From assembly GCA_002887195.1 (NCBI GenBank), contig PJAB01000819.1:1-20263 (forward strand): DNA of 20,263 nt. The letters run 5' to 3'. The notes under the pieces were generated by a model, which was not told where the DNA came from, searched no databases, and was given only the letters and a program-made list of their open reading frames with translations. Made by a program: the position numbers and the translations under genes. The stretch comes from Chrysochromulina parva. Its lineage: Eukaryota > Haptophyta > Prymnesiales > Chrysochromulinaceae. Of this stretch, positions 7,296-14,781 are shown in pieces (positions within the stretch are counted from its first letter, which is position 1; every line of letters starts with the position of its first letter).

Positions 7296-8189
7296 ATGTT
7301 GGTGACGGACACAACCAAGCTGGCGCTGTTACTCTCCTACGATGGCACGTCGTATCGCGGGTGGACGGATCTGCGAGACGCCGTGTTGCGCCCAGCACTC
7401 GGCCGCGTGTTAGGAGGTGGAATTCAACCTCTCGTCGAGGCAGCCTCGCGCACGGACGCTGGCGTCCACGCCCGTGGCCAGGTTTGCAGTGTGGAGCTCG
7501 CAGGTCCGCTCGAACCGGAGCGCATGCCTCAGCTCGTGTACAGCCTCAACCAGCTCCTTCCGGACACACTCTGCGTGCGCGAGGCCGTGCGCGTGGACAC
7601 GAGCTTTGACGTACGGTCCAACGTTGGCAAGGAGTACCACTACGCATTCAGCACGGCAGTCTGCCGTGACCCGCTGCGTCGCTTGCACGAGTGGCACCTG
7701 CCTCCACGCCGCGGTGCGCAGCCGTGGAATGCGCAGGCTGCCCGAGATGCTGCGCGGCTACTCGTTGGCACGCACTCGTTTGCCGCCTTTGGCAACACGC
7801 CGCGCGGCATGGAGCGCCGAGACGAGGTCGACCCACGATGCTCGCTTCGAATGCTGCAGCTACGGCAGCTCGGGCCGACGAGCTACCAGTTTCGGCTGCG
7901 CGGCGATCGCTTCCTTTACAAAATGTGCCGCAACCTCGTTGGCGCGCTCGTCAAGGTGGGCAGCGGCGAGCTGCACGCCGATGAGCTGTTGCATGCCCTC
8001 GAGATTGGGAGATTTGAGCGTTCCCGGCCGCTCACGGCGCCGGCCCACGGGTTGGTGCTGCATCGCGTGCTGTACGAGCACACGCCGTTCACATCCAGTG
8101 CTGCAGCTGCAGCCGCTTTGGGCAGTTCGGGCAGTCAGCGCCGACGGTCATTATATTCGGCACGAGCTCGTGTCGCGTGGTCGACGTGA
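7296..8189 (+). CDS. tRNA pseudouridine synthase, TruA family
   Basis: TruA-family enzymes isomerise uridine to pseudouridine, typically at positions 38-40 of the tRNA anticodon arm. The start at 7296 gives 297 residues and places KLALLLSYDGTSYRGW near the N-terminus, as in the family. The catalytic motif SRTDAGVHARGQV follows, with the nucleophilic aspartate at residue 54 (D60 in E. coli TruA). Later motifs are also in order: a YHYAF strand, LLVGTHSFAAF, FLYKMCRNLVGALVKVG (the conserved Arg-Asn-Leu-Val helix) and APAHGLVLHRVLYE near the end. The last 35 residues are a low-complexity Ala/Ser/Arg tail. Longer forms from 7191, 7206 or 7260 are possible but would only add sequence outside the domain. 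I see no clear transit peptide, so nuclear or cytosolic action is the simplest reading. No intron interrupts the domain. Confidence 0.92.
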   Translation: MLVTDTTKLALLLSYDGTSYRGWTDLRDAVLRPALGRVLGGGIQPLVEAASRTDAGVHARGQVCSVELAGPLEPERMPQLVYSLNQLLPDTLCVREAVRVDTSFDVRSNVGKEYHYAFSTAVCRDPLRRLHEWHLPPRRGAQPWNAQAARDAARLLVGTHSFAAFGNTPRGMERRDEVDPRCSLRMLQLRQLGPTSYQFRLRGDRFLYKMCRNLVGALVKVGSGELHADELLHALEIGRFERSRPLTAPAHGLVLHRVLYEHTPFTSSAAAAAALGSSGSQRRRSLYSARARVAWST

Positions 8190-9050
8190 CTCGTCGCGTA
8201 GAGCCGAGAGCGGTGAACTTACTGTGCGGGGGCAATGGTAAGCTTATTATGCGGGGGCAATGGTAAGTCAGTAAGTATCATACGATTAGCGCGTCGACGA
8301 TTCACGTGGCGACGGGGAGGGGGGTGCAAACAAATCATCGACGGTCCGGAGGCAGAAAAGCTCACACCGCATTTCCCGTTCGGTTTTATACCATTTTGGT
8401 TTTCGCATTTGCGTGAATTTGTGAATTGTGCTGTTTTGAGTGCGTCCGCCGTCTCTATTCATTGTGAGCCTTCTCATCAGCGCGAGGACGGGGCGGTTCG
8501 AGGGGGATACCGGAGTTTAGGCACTAGCGCGCATACGTTCAGCCGTCTCGAGCCCATCTGTCATCATTTCATCTTTTCATGGGACTTTATCCCCAAATGG
8601 AAGGAAATAAAATAGGAAATAGGAAAAAACCTATAAAAAAGCTTGCAATGGCGTTCGGTTAATCCCTTATCGGTTCGCTTCCGAGACCACACACATGGTA
8701 TGACCTTAGACTCAAGCTTTACTCAAGCTGTTGGTTTTTCCCAACGACATCGGTTATCGCCCGCCGCCCCGCCGCCTCCGCGCGCGGCGCGGCGGGGCCC
8801 CGCCCATTTCGCGCGCCGCCGCTCGATCTGCCCGCTGTATACCGTACTTCGCACCTTCCGTTCACACACAATCACAGCTCACACACCCGATTGCACAGAA
8901 CCACAGCCAGCGAGCGGAGCGAATCATCGTACGGTAATCCGATCGGAGCATCATCAGTCCTCTCATCCGATCTCTCTGGTGAGATATCGAATCGGTCCCG
9001 CGGCGATGACAGTTGAAATGTCCGTTCTCTAACGTAGCTCGCAATTTCGC
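8190..9050. other. Convergent intergenic region, no gene found
   Basis: This separates the 3' ends of the TruA gene (plus) and the EF-hand gene (minus). It holds a 25-bp direct repeat just after the TruA stop and an A/T-rich stretch at about 8380-8640 with a TATAAAAA at 8632-8639. A very G/C-rich palindromic patch follows at 8760-8830 (includes ggcggggccccgcc). A frame of about 129 codons (8643-9032, plus) has no family resemblance and biased composition, so I do not call it. I see no RNA gene. Confidence 0.4.
8226..8267 (+). repeat. Short direct repeat after the TruA gene
   Basis: The 17-mer gcgggggcaatggtaag occurs at 8226-8242 and again at 8251-8267, a period of 25 bases. It lies in the presumed 3' UTR. 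The gtaag at the end of each copy resembles a splice donor, but nothing else supports splicing here. Confidence 0.7.
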
Positions 9051-9687
9051 TCATACCTCGTCCTTCGCCTTCTTCTTCTTCTTGCCCTTCGCCTTCTTCT
9101 TGGGTTTTGCGTAGTCATTCGCATTGTCGTATTGTTCATCTCGTGACTCAAGAATGGCACGTCCCTCCTCCTCAGTCATACCCTCAGGCAAGACGATCGG
9201 CCTCCCCTTGTTTGCATCGCTAATGCGCTGTTTCTTCGCCTTCTCCATCCGTTTCATTTCTTCCCCCAGCTCTTGTTTCAAGTCCCAAGTGGGATCATCT
9301 GATGGATCACCCTCTCTCCTCTTCAGGCCCAGAGCAAAAGTTGTGTACTCATCAATCGATATGCGACCATCCTCGTTTGTGTCGACGCCAATCATCATCA
9401 ATTCCGCTTGCTTGCGGGGACTAGACTTGCTTCCTTCTACGCCGCCGTCGGCCTCCACCCATGCTGTCAACTCCTGACGAGACTTGAACCTAAAGGTCAG
9501 GAACGGTTCATCCGAGGGACAGACATTTCAGCTAAACGAGCACCTTTAGGTTCAAGTGCTCGTCCTTATTTGCGTCGAAGCGCTTGAAGATGATCGCTGC
9601 GGCCTTCAAATCATCCTTGATCGTAACATCCCGCACGACTTCTAAGCCGCTCGTTCGAAGCGCGTTTTCGTAGTCGGCCTCAGACAT
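9051..9687 (-). CDS. Two-EF-hand calcium-binding protein (reticulocalbin-like pattern), two exons
   Basis: Predicted join on the minus strand: 9687-9544 and 9473-9051, about 188 residues. The first EF-hand is split by the intron. The loop DANKDEHLNLK from exon 1 is completed by GAG (Glu, loop position 12) as the first codon of exon 2, followed by LTAWV. The second loop, DTNEDGRISIDE, is intact and canonical. The E-L-x-x-W pattern after the first loop resembles CREC/reticulocalbin proteins, though the evidence stops there. The C-terminus is lysine-rich and ends KDEV, which is only distantly like an ER-retention signal. I chose ATG 9687 (MSEADYENAL). An in-frame ATG at 9744 adds a weakly hydrophobic leader. 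A further frame beginning MNKKSRG at 9881 could be an upstream exon, but I found no convincing splice to it. It is divergent from the YbaB gene. Confidence 0.8.
9474..9543 (-). other. Intron of the EF-hand gene carrying the 31-nt repeat
   Basis: This is a predicted 70-nt, phase-0 GT-AG intron. The donor is AAG|GTGCTC (GT at 9543-9542) and the acceptor CGTCAG|GAG (AG at 9475-9474). I chose this acceptor because it restores a perfect 12-residue EF-hand loop. Two nearer AGs (9491-9490, 9484-9483) give a frame break or a poorer loop. The intron contains copy 2 of the 31-nt repeat and one arm of a perfect inverted repeat. Confidence 0.75.
9482..9557. repeat. Perfect 16-bp inverted repeat around the EF-hand 5' splice site
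   Basis: On the plus strand, acttgaacctaaaggt (9482-9497) is the exact reverse complement of acctttaggttcaagt (9542-9557). The arms are 44 bases apart. One arm holds the last 14 exon bases plus the GT of the donor; the other lies inside the intron near its 3' end. The transcript could therefore fold with its 5' splice site in the stem. Confidence 0.9.
9502..9532 (-). repeat. 31-nt dispersed repeat, copy 2 (inside intron)
   Basis: Read on the minus strand, it is identical to 7185-7215. It occupies the loop between the arms of the inverted repeat and most of the EF-hand intron interior. Confidence 0.9.
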
Positions 9688-9922
9688 GGCTCGAGAGCCA
9701 TGGGAGTAGTACCAGAGTAGCACCATGGAGTACCCCAAGCGCATTTGGATTCCGCCGGGGGATACAACGAGGGCTCAAGTTGGAGTCGGGATGTGAACCC
9801 TTTTACGCCCCCACCGGCCGACTTGGTTGAAGCATCGTAAGCAACCTCCTCCTCATTCACACCCCGCGACTTTTTGTTCATTTTGCGGAATTGGGAAAGG
9901 TTGGAGATCACACTGCGATCTG

Positions 9923-10495
9923 ATGACGAAGGCGGCGCGTCTGCTCTTCGCCAATCTGCTGGCATGCGCCGCGCTCACGCTGCCCATGCATCAAGCAACC
10001 CCGCACACACTCCGAGCCACCGCGCCACGCATGCTTTTTGGCGGTGGAGGCAAGGGGGGTGAAGGAGGCGGTCTGAACATGATGGAGACAATCAAGAAAG
10101 CGCAGCAGGTTGGCGTGAAGGTCAAGGCGCTGCAGGAGGAGCTGGCGCAGACGGAGATTGAGGCCATTTCGGCGGATGGTGGCTGCACCGTTGTCATCTC
10201 TGGCGCGCAGGTGCCCATCTCGGTCGAGGTTACCGAGGCCTTGCTCGCAAAGGGCTCTAAGGCAGTCTCTGAAGCAGGTGCTTGCGTTGGCTCCCTCTCC
10301 AATGCGCCACGACCTCCGTGTTCGCCCAGCCTCTGTGTGCGTTGCTAAAGGGCCTCATGCACGCGCCCCCCACCCTTGATGGTTGCAGTGAGCGTCGCTG
10401 CCAAGGAGGCGCATACCAACAGCGTGTCGTACGCCCAGGAGCAAATGGCCACCCTTTACGCCGAAATCGGTCTGCCGATTCCGCCGACACAATAG
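9923..10495 (+). CDS. YbaB/EbfC-family nucleoid-associated protein, probably plastid-targeted, two exons
   Basis: Predicted join on the plus strand: 9923-10277 and 10389-10495, 153 residues. YbaB/EbfC proteins are small dimeric DNA-binding proteins associated with bacterial nucleoids, with plastid homologues. The domain starts at MMETIKKAQQVGVKVKALQEELAQTEIEA and the strand part is GGCTVVISGAQVPISVEV. The C-terminal helix lies in exon 2 and ends QEQMATLYAEIGLPIPP, matching the usual QxxMxxLxxxxGLP ending. Splicing gives KAVSEA-V-SVAAKEA; without it the frame ends in unrelated residues. The start at 9923 gives a hydrophobic signal peptide (ARLLFANLLACAALTLP) followed by a transit-like stretch (RATAPRM) before the Gly-rich linker. 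This bipartite pattern is typical of secondary plastid import. The ATG at 9827 would add an improbable leader. It is divergent from the EF-hand gene by about 235 bp. Confidence 0.88.
10278..10388 (+). other. Intron of the YbaB gene
   Basis: This is a predicted 111-nt, phase-1 GT-AG intron with donor GCAG|GTGCTT and acceptor GGTTGCAG|TG. Its position is set by the continuity of the YbaB C-terminal helix. Unlike the other three introns in the window, I see no internal tandem repeat or inverted repeat in it, which makes it a useful contrast. Confidence 0.8.
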
Positions 10496-11422
10496 TGTCG
10501 CCACAAAAGTCGATGGGTGTTGAGCAACAAAAGGCCTGTCGGAGGGGTACAGCTCGACGATGTGAGGGCTCGCTGTTGCCTGCGCGTAGATGATTCGTGC
10601 GACAGCGGCTCGCTCCATCCACCACGCCACCACTGGCCCACCTTCACGGCACGGCACCCCACAACACCACAGGCCACATCCTCCGGCAACCGCAACCCGC
10701 AGCCGGCGGTTCGGCAGAGCGCCATGCACATGTTTCCATGTTCCGAGACCAGAGTTTAACACTCTCAGACGCGCTTCATCTTTCATTGTGAAGAGTCTGC
10801 CGAGGGGGGCCCATACAACGGCGGAACGGACGCGATGAGGTGACCTTGCCGAAGGGTCAACGGTCCGCGTTTCGACCCGGCCGCGCCGGCTAGAGCCGGC
10901 TACGCCCACACCGCCCGGGTTACGATTTTAATGGGCGCCGAACGCATTTTTCGAGAGAGATCAAGCCTAAACTCTCGACGATAAATACTTAACACATACG
11001 ACAGCTCTGGCCTCTACAACTGCTGGGACCAGGGTGTGCATGCCAGGGTGAGACCGGCCTGAGAGTCGTGCGCGGACTGCCCGCAGCGCCATGCATGACC
11101 TGCATGTGCATGATAGTCGAGTAAGCTCCTCCACACTGACCGCTCCAGCCGCGGGCGGGGACGGCGCGTTCTTTGTATCTGGAGCTCGCGCAACCGGCAA
11201 ACCGAACATCGGCATCTCTCTGAGTTGTCATCTGTGCCCGGGTGACAGAGTGGGCCCGTGCGCCGACTCGTCGCGGTTCGTACCGTCGGGTGGCGGAGCG
11301 GCGCGCTCCGCGCCGCACTCCGCTCCTGTCTCCAGTGGCACTTCTGCGTGTCTGACCTGCCACCTGTCGATTCCTTCTGCCACACACGGCACATGGCAAA
11401 CGTATGCAAAACATGGTCCTTG
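10496..11422. other. Convergent intergenic region, no gene found
   Basis: This holds the 3' sides of YbaB (plus) and ERO1 (minus). The frames here are short and of biased composition. A small hairpin, gccggct-ag-agccggc, occurs at about 10886-10901, and an A/T-richer patch (gataaatacttaaca) at about 10980. I searched for tRNA-like B boxes and snRNA signatures and found nothing convincing. Confidence 0.4.
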
Positions 11423-12688
11423 TCAAGTGTCATCGGCCCCGAAGGCCTTGGTCATATCGTCGCCATCGAATTCACGAAAGCGCTCGACGATTTGGCACGC
11501 GTTACCAAACTTGGCGGCCGTTGCGACGAGCGCACCCACCTGCGCGCGATCGAGTGCGAGAGGGTCTCCGCCGCGCCCGTCGTCGCCGAGGAGCACCTGC
11601 ATCGTCGCGCCCAGTCCAAGAGCCATCACCTTCCCGTGCAGCCGGCACAGGTTGCACTGCACGCAGTTCATGATGGCTGTGAGGTCACGCGTGCGCAGCC
11701 GCGCCTTCCACACTGCCGCCGTAGGCAACTGCGCGTGGTCGCGCAAGTTCTGCGCCGCCGCCTGCACGGCCTCATCATTGACGAGGGCCGAGGCGGTGAG
11801 GGCCCGCATCACTGGCAGCACCTCGCCCCCTTCGCCGAGGTACCGGCACTTGTCGAGACGCTCACGACAGTCGCGGATGGCGCAGAGCGTGAGCATGTAC
11901 GCAAAGTACAGGTTGGCGATCGAGTCAGGTTCGTCGCGCAGCCGCCGCTGGTACTCCACGCGCCCCTCCGAGGTCAGGCCGATGTCGTTGAGGATCTGAC
12001 AGTCCACCGCCGCATGCATGCCCGAGACGGCGCGATTGAAGTCGCGCTTCCAGCCGCTCTCGAGGAGCTCGAGGTTCTCCTGGAAGCAGATCTTCTGGTG
12101 GATGAACCGCCAGATGCGCCTGCCGTCGTACCCAGTGTTCCGTTCAGTGGCGACGCGCAGGTCGTAGTACTCGGTGAAATCGGACGGCATGTCCTTGCGA
12201 GCCCAGCAGTCGAGGGCAAACTCGGACTCGGACAGATCGCGCGCGCGGAGAGCCTCGGGCACATCCCCCGCCGGCTCCACCTCGCACCGGTCGAGCTCGC
12301 ACGGGTTCTCGGAGGTGGGCATGTACGAGCACGACGCCAGCAGGTCAAAGGCAAAGTACGAAAAGAAGTCAAACTCCTGGAGCTGCTGCAGGAGTGGCAC
12401 GACCTGGTGGTTGTGCTCGCGGCACACCGACATGCCGGTGAAGAGAGTGGGGAAAAAGTCGCGCCGATACTTGAACGTCGGCATCTGCGCGGTCTCCCAG
12501 GTTGTGCGCGCTGGCCAGGCGCCAGTGGACTCATCCACTTCCGTCACCTCGTCATCCATGCGCATTGACGGAGCACGGAGGACCAAGCTGCGGCGAACGA
12601 GGGACGATGGCTGCGGCGAGCGCTGCGGATGATGCAGCGAAGCTGTTAGCGGCAAGCAGACGAGCAGCACCAATCTGCCACGAAGCAT
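11423..12688 (-). CDS. ERO1: ERO1-family thiol oxidase with a long N-terminal leader
   Basis: ERO1 is a FAD enzyme that reoxidises protein disulfide isomerase using oxygen. This 421-residue, intronless protein has both redox motifs. The shuttle pair CELDRC is C130 and C135 (CxxxxC), and the core motif NCVQCNLCRLHGK is C342, C345 and C348. Other family landmarks are present: TGYDGRRIWRFIHQKICF (186-202), SGMHAAV around H225 (family SGLHAS) and a long helical C-lobe ending VERFREFDGDD. The N-terminus starts with a hydrophobic signal peptide (LVLLVCLPLTAS). About 25 basic Ser/Pro/Arg-rich residues (LHHPQRSPQPSSLVRRS to RAPSMRM) then precede the domain. That second part resembles a transit peptide, so targeting to a plastid-associated compartment rather than the ER is possible. 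I see no HDEL-type ending. It is divergent from the C2 gene. Confidence 0.92.
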   Translation of the reverse strand: MLRGRLVLLVCLPLTASLHHPQRSPQPSSLVRRSLVLRAPSMRMDDEVTEVDESTGAWPARTTWETAQMPTFKYRRDFFPTLFTGMSVCREHNHQVVPLLQQLQEFDFFSYFAFDLLASCSYMPTSENPCELDRCEVEPAGDVPEALRARDLSESEFALDCWARKDMPSDFTEYYDLRVATERNTGYDGRRIWRFIHQKICFQENLELLESGWKRDFNRAVSGMHAAVDCQILNDIGLTSEGRVEYQRRLRDEPDSIANLYFAYMLTLCAIRDCRERLDKCRYLGEGGEVLPVMRALTASALVNDEAVQAAAQNLRDHAQLPTAAVWKARLRTRDLTAIMNCVQCNLCRLHGKVMALGLGATMQVLLGDDGRGGDPLALDRAQVGALVATAAKFGNACQIVERFREFDGDDMTKAFGADDT

Positions 12689-12878
12689 TCCGCGATAGAC
12701 TGTGGACGTGCGGACTCCATCGCCGAACTAAATGCGACAGATGAACTACGGCCAGATCCTAAGCGGATGGGGAGCCCTAATGTACTTGTACATATGGTGC
12801 CGCAGAGCGCCTCCGCGGGCGTTCCGCTCTCATCATATTCATCGTCACGCTTGGCAGGCGCCCTTCTCTCACTCCGAC
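12689..12878. promoter_or_regulatory. Shared upstream region of ERO1 and the C2-domain gene
   Basis: The 190 bp between the head-to-head starts must contain both promoters. The C2 frame is open from an ATG at 12732, so part of this could be coding. A tgtacttgtacatatg stretch at about 12781-12796 is a small near-palindrome. There is no TATA box. Confidence 0.4.
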
Positions 12879-14159
12879 ATGCCGCTCTTCCACGGCAAAG
12901 GCGCGCGCCCCTTCAAGTTCAAATTCGAACTATCCGATGTGCGTGTGCACCTCAATAGCAGCTCGAGTGTCGCGGTTGCCGTCGATAACGTCTCGCTGAC
13001 CTGGGAGCGCGGCCCACGCAGCGTGAGCAGTAAGAAAGGACGCGTTGTCGAGAAGCTCAACTCGGTGACGGGCGAGCTGTCGCGGACGGCTCCGCTCCTC
13101 GGCTCCGACCTCGTGCTGCCGGCCACGCTCTTCCGAACTGGCAGTGACGAGGCTGGCCGTTGGGGCAGTAAGACCTCCGAGTTCAAGCTGTTCGATGCGG
13201 ACGCGGAGGAGGAGGAGGCGCTTCTGTGCACGGTCACGTTTGAGCTGTCGACGCACGCGGCTAGCGCGTCCCAGCCAGTGCTCCGCACGCGCCTCGAGGT
13301 GCCGCTGACTAGCGGCCTCGGCTCGATGTCCTTTGCGCTGTGCAGCCGGATGCTCAGCTCGAGCGGCGGCAGCACGGATGACGGCTGCTCGTACGCGGGC
13401 AGCGACGGCGTTTCGAACGCGTCCGAGCAGGTCAACCATCGCGACCTCGACGATGCCATCGCCGAGGCCGCCGAGGTGCCCGCGTTCGCGCCGCCGAGTG
13501 AGCACCAGCAGGTTGCGAACAGCATGGAGGCGCGCTGGCAGGAGGTTTACGAGCTCGAGCGCTCGAAGCAGGATGCTTTAACCATCGAGAAGCTCCATCG
13601 AGACCTGGGTGACCTCATCGTCGACAAGCAGCGCCTGTCCGAGGAGAACCTCAGGCTGAAATCCATACTCAAATCCTCCGACGCCCCTAAAAAGGAACTA
13701 CTCGAGCGCGTGGCAGAGCTCGAGGTTGAGGTGACGAAGCTCAAGCGCGAGGCCGCGGTCAACGAGGAGCAGCTGGCGACCTCCTACCAGTCGGTCATCC
13801 GCCAGCTCGAGGTCGAGCTCGACAAGGTGACGAGCCAACGGGACGATGCTGTGAAGGCAGCCGTGAAAGCCAACGAACGGCGGAACATCCTCGACGCGCT
13901 CCGGAAGGACAACACGAAGCCCTTGCCCTTGATCAGCGACAGCGACAGCAGAAATGGGTCCACACACGCCCAGACGCACGCCCAGCAGACCAACGCTGGT
14001 GGGAGCAGTACCACCGCCGCGCCATCGAGCGCACGGAGCAAACCAGCGATAACCGAGGTAACCCCTGCTTCCCAACAAAAGGCGAAAAGCCTCATGGTGC
14101 GAACGTTCTCCTTCGGCAGGGATAAGAATGGGGGGCGGACTGGTGCTGATGGGCGATAA
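12879..14159 (+). CDS. N-terminal C2 (EEIG1/EHBP1-type) domain protein with coiled coil
   Basis: The start at 12879 gives 426 residues. Residues about 12-157 read as an NT-C2 domain of the EEIG1/EHBP1 class: FKFKFELSDVRVHL, VAVDNVSLTWERG, the LPATLFR strand and LLCTVTFELSTH near the end. These domains are used for membrane or organelle attachment in eukaryotes. A Ser/Gly-rich linker follows, and then residues about 214-343 form a heptad-rich coiled coil (EARWQEVYELERSKQ to ANERRNILDAL). The last 80 residues are Ser/Thr/Gln/Asn-rich and probably disordered, with a basic end. Proteins with this plan often tether organelles or cytoskeleton, but the partner cannot be read from sequence. An ATG at 12732 would add 49 residues of poor quality, so I prefer 12879, which begins MPLFHGKG. 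The gene is intronless. Confidence 0.78.
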   Translation: MPLFHGKGARPFKFKFELSDVRVHLNSSSSVAVAVDNVSLTWERGPRSVSSKKGRVVEKLNSVTGELSRTAPLLGSDLVLPATLFRTGSDEAGRWGSKTSEFKLFDADAEEEEALLCTVTFELSTHAASASQPVLRTRLEVPLTSGLGSMSFALCSRMLSSSGGSTDDGCSYAGSDGVSNASEQVNHRDLDDAIAEAAEVPAFAPPSEHQQVANSMEARWQEVYELERSKQDALTIEKLHRDLGDLIVDKQRLSEENLRLKSILKSSDAPKKELLERVAELEVEVTKLKREAAVNEEQLATSYQSVIRQLEVELDKVTSQRDDAVKAAVKANERRNILDALRKDNTKPLPLISDSDSRNGSTHAQTHAQQTNAGGSSTTAAPSSARSKPAITEVTPASQQKAKSLMVRTFSFGRDKNGGRTGADGR

Positions 14160-14369
14160 CCGCGAGGTCAGGGGCGCTCCGAACTCCCGAGGCAGCGCAG
14201 AAGCAAACTCCGGGACACGGATCGCCCCAGCGCGATCGCCCACCGAGAGCTCCCGAGCATTGTTAAGGGAATGTTCAATGTACAATGTTCCGAGGAAGTC
14301 GCGCCGCATGCGACTGTCGGATTTGGTCTGCGTCTGTCGTTTTATACATGTGTGTTACCTTTTCTTCGC
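14160..14369. other. Short intergenic region between the C2 gene and 5S
   Basis: This 210-bp stretch holds the 3' UTR of the C2 gene and the region downstream of the 5S terminator. A doubled gttcaatgtacaatgttc-like motif is seen around 14272-14289. I see no gene. Confidence 0.4.
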
Positions 14370-14380
14370 AAAAAACAAAA
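14370..14380 (-). terminator. Pol III-type T-run terminator of 5S rRNA
   Basis: On the minus strand, two bases after the 5S 3' end, the sequence reads TTTT-G-TTTTTT (14380-14370). A run of four or more T is the standard RNA polymerase III stop. Confidence 0.75.
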
Positions 14381-14382
14381 TG

Positions 14383-14499
14383 ACGTGCAGCATATCGCCT
14401 TCCCGCGTGGTCCCCCACCGCAGTACTACCGATACTCGAGGCAGCTTAACTTCGCTGTTCGGATGGGAAGCGGTGACCCTGCCTGATGTGGCCGCACGT
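14383..14499 (-). rRNA. 5S ribosomal RNA
   Basis: The minus strand from 14499 to 14383 gives a 117-nt 5S rRNA. The ends ACGTGCGGC and GCTGCACGT pair as helix I with one G-U wobble. The core TCCCATCCGAACAGCGAAG followed by TTAAGC is the universal 5S loop B/C region, and GGTAGTACTGCGGTGGGGGACC corresponds to the helix IV-V region and box C. The internal Pol III box A is AGTTAAGCTGCC. A TATA element sits 23-28 bases upstream and a T-run follows the 3' end, so the gene looks complete and expressible. It is a single copy between protein-coding genes, with no tRNA, spliced-leader or other rRNA nearby. Long frames crossing it are meaningless. Confidence 0.95.
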
Positions 14500-14521
14500 A
14501 CGTGAACAAGCAAATTATTTG

Positions 14522-14527
14522 TATATA
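14522..14527 (-). promoter_or_regulatory. TATATA box upstream of 5S rRNA
   Basis: TATATA on the minus strand occupies about -28 to -23 relative to the predicted 5S start at 14499. A TATA-like box at this spacing is known for plant 5S genes. The surrounding 30 bases are A/T-rich against a G/C-rich background. Confidence 0.65.
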
Positions 14528-14781
14528 ATGCCTGAGAAACAGATTGTTCGACTTCGCTGGACGTTGTCGCACAGTCGTGTACAGCCTGGTTCATAACGCA
14601 CACCCTTGAGGTTCATAACGAAACCAAGGACACCGGAATGCGCATGGATTCCCGGAAATGGGGGGGAACGGGACACTACAGTCGGGCCTTTGGGGTTCCG
14701 AGCTTCCGACGCGGCGGGTCACCTCTTCACCTCGTCGACCGACATCGGGGCACTGGTGCTGCGGCCGTAGCAGGCACTCGA

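Noticed and set aside
8643..9032. 129-codon plus-strand frame in the TruA to EF-hand gap
   Set aside because: Composition is Arg/Ser/Pro/His-rich with no domain, it crosses a G/C-rich palindromic patch, and it lies where two 3' UTRs are expected.
9642..9965. Upstream minus-strand frame (MNKKSRG from 9881) as first exon of the EF-hand gene
   Set aside because: The peptide is plausible and the ATG context is good, but I found no convincing splice sites linking its frame to the EF-hand frame, and it would leave only about 40 bp to the divergent YbaB start. It remains possible.
10886..10901. Hairpin gccggct-ag-agccggc as a bacterial-type terminator or tRNA fragment
   Set aside because: There is no T-run, the loop is only two bases, there are no tRNA boxes nearby, and the context is eukaryotic intergenic sequence.
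11258..12568. 436-codon plus-strand frame opposite ERO1
   Set aside because: It is the antisense shadow of a G/C-rich gene. The minus strand carries the ERO1 cysteine motifs and conserved regions, while the plus frame has no family features.
14128..14505. 125-codon plus-strand frame across 14128-14505
   Set aside because: It overlaps the 5S rRNA gene on the other strand, whose paired ends, core motifs, TATA box and terminator are unmistakable.
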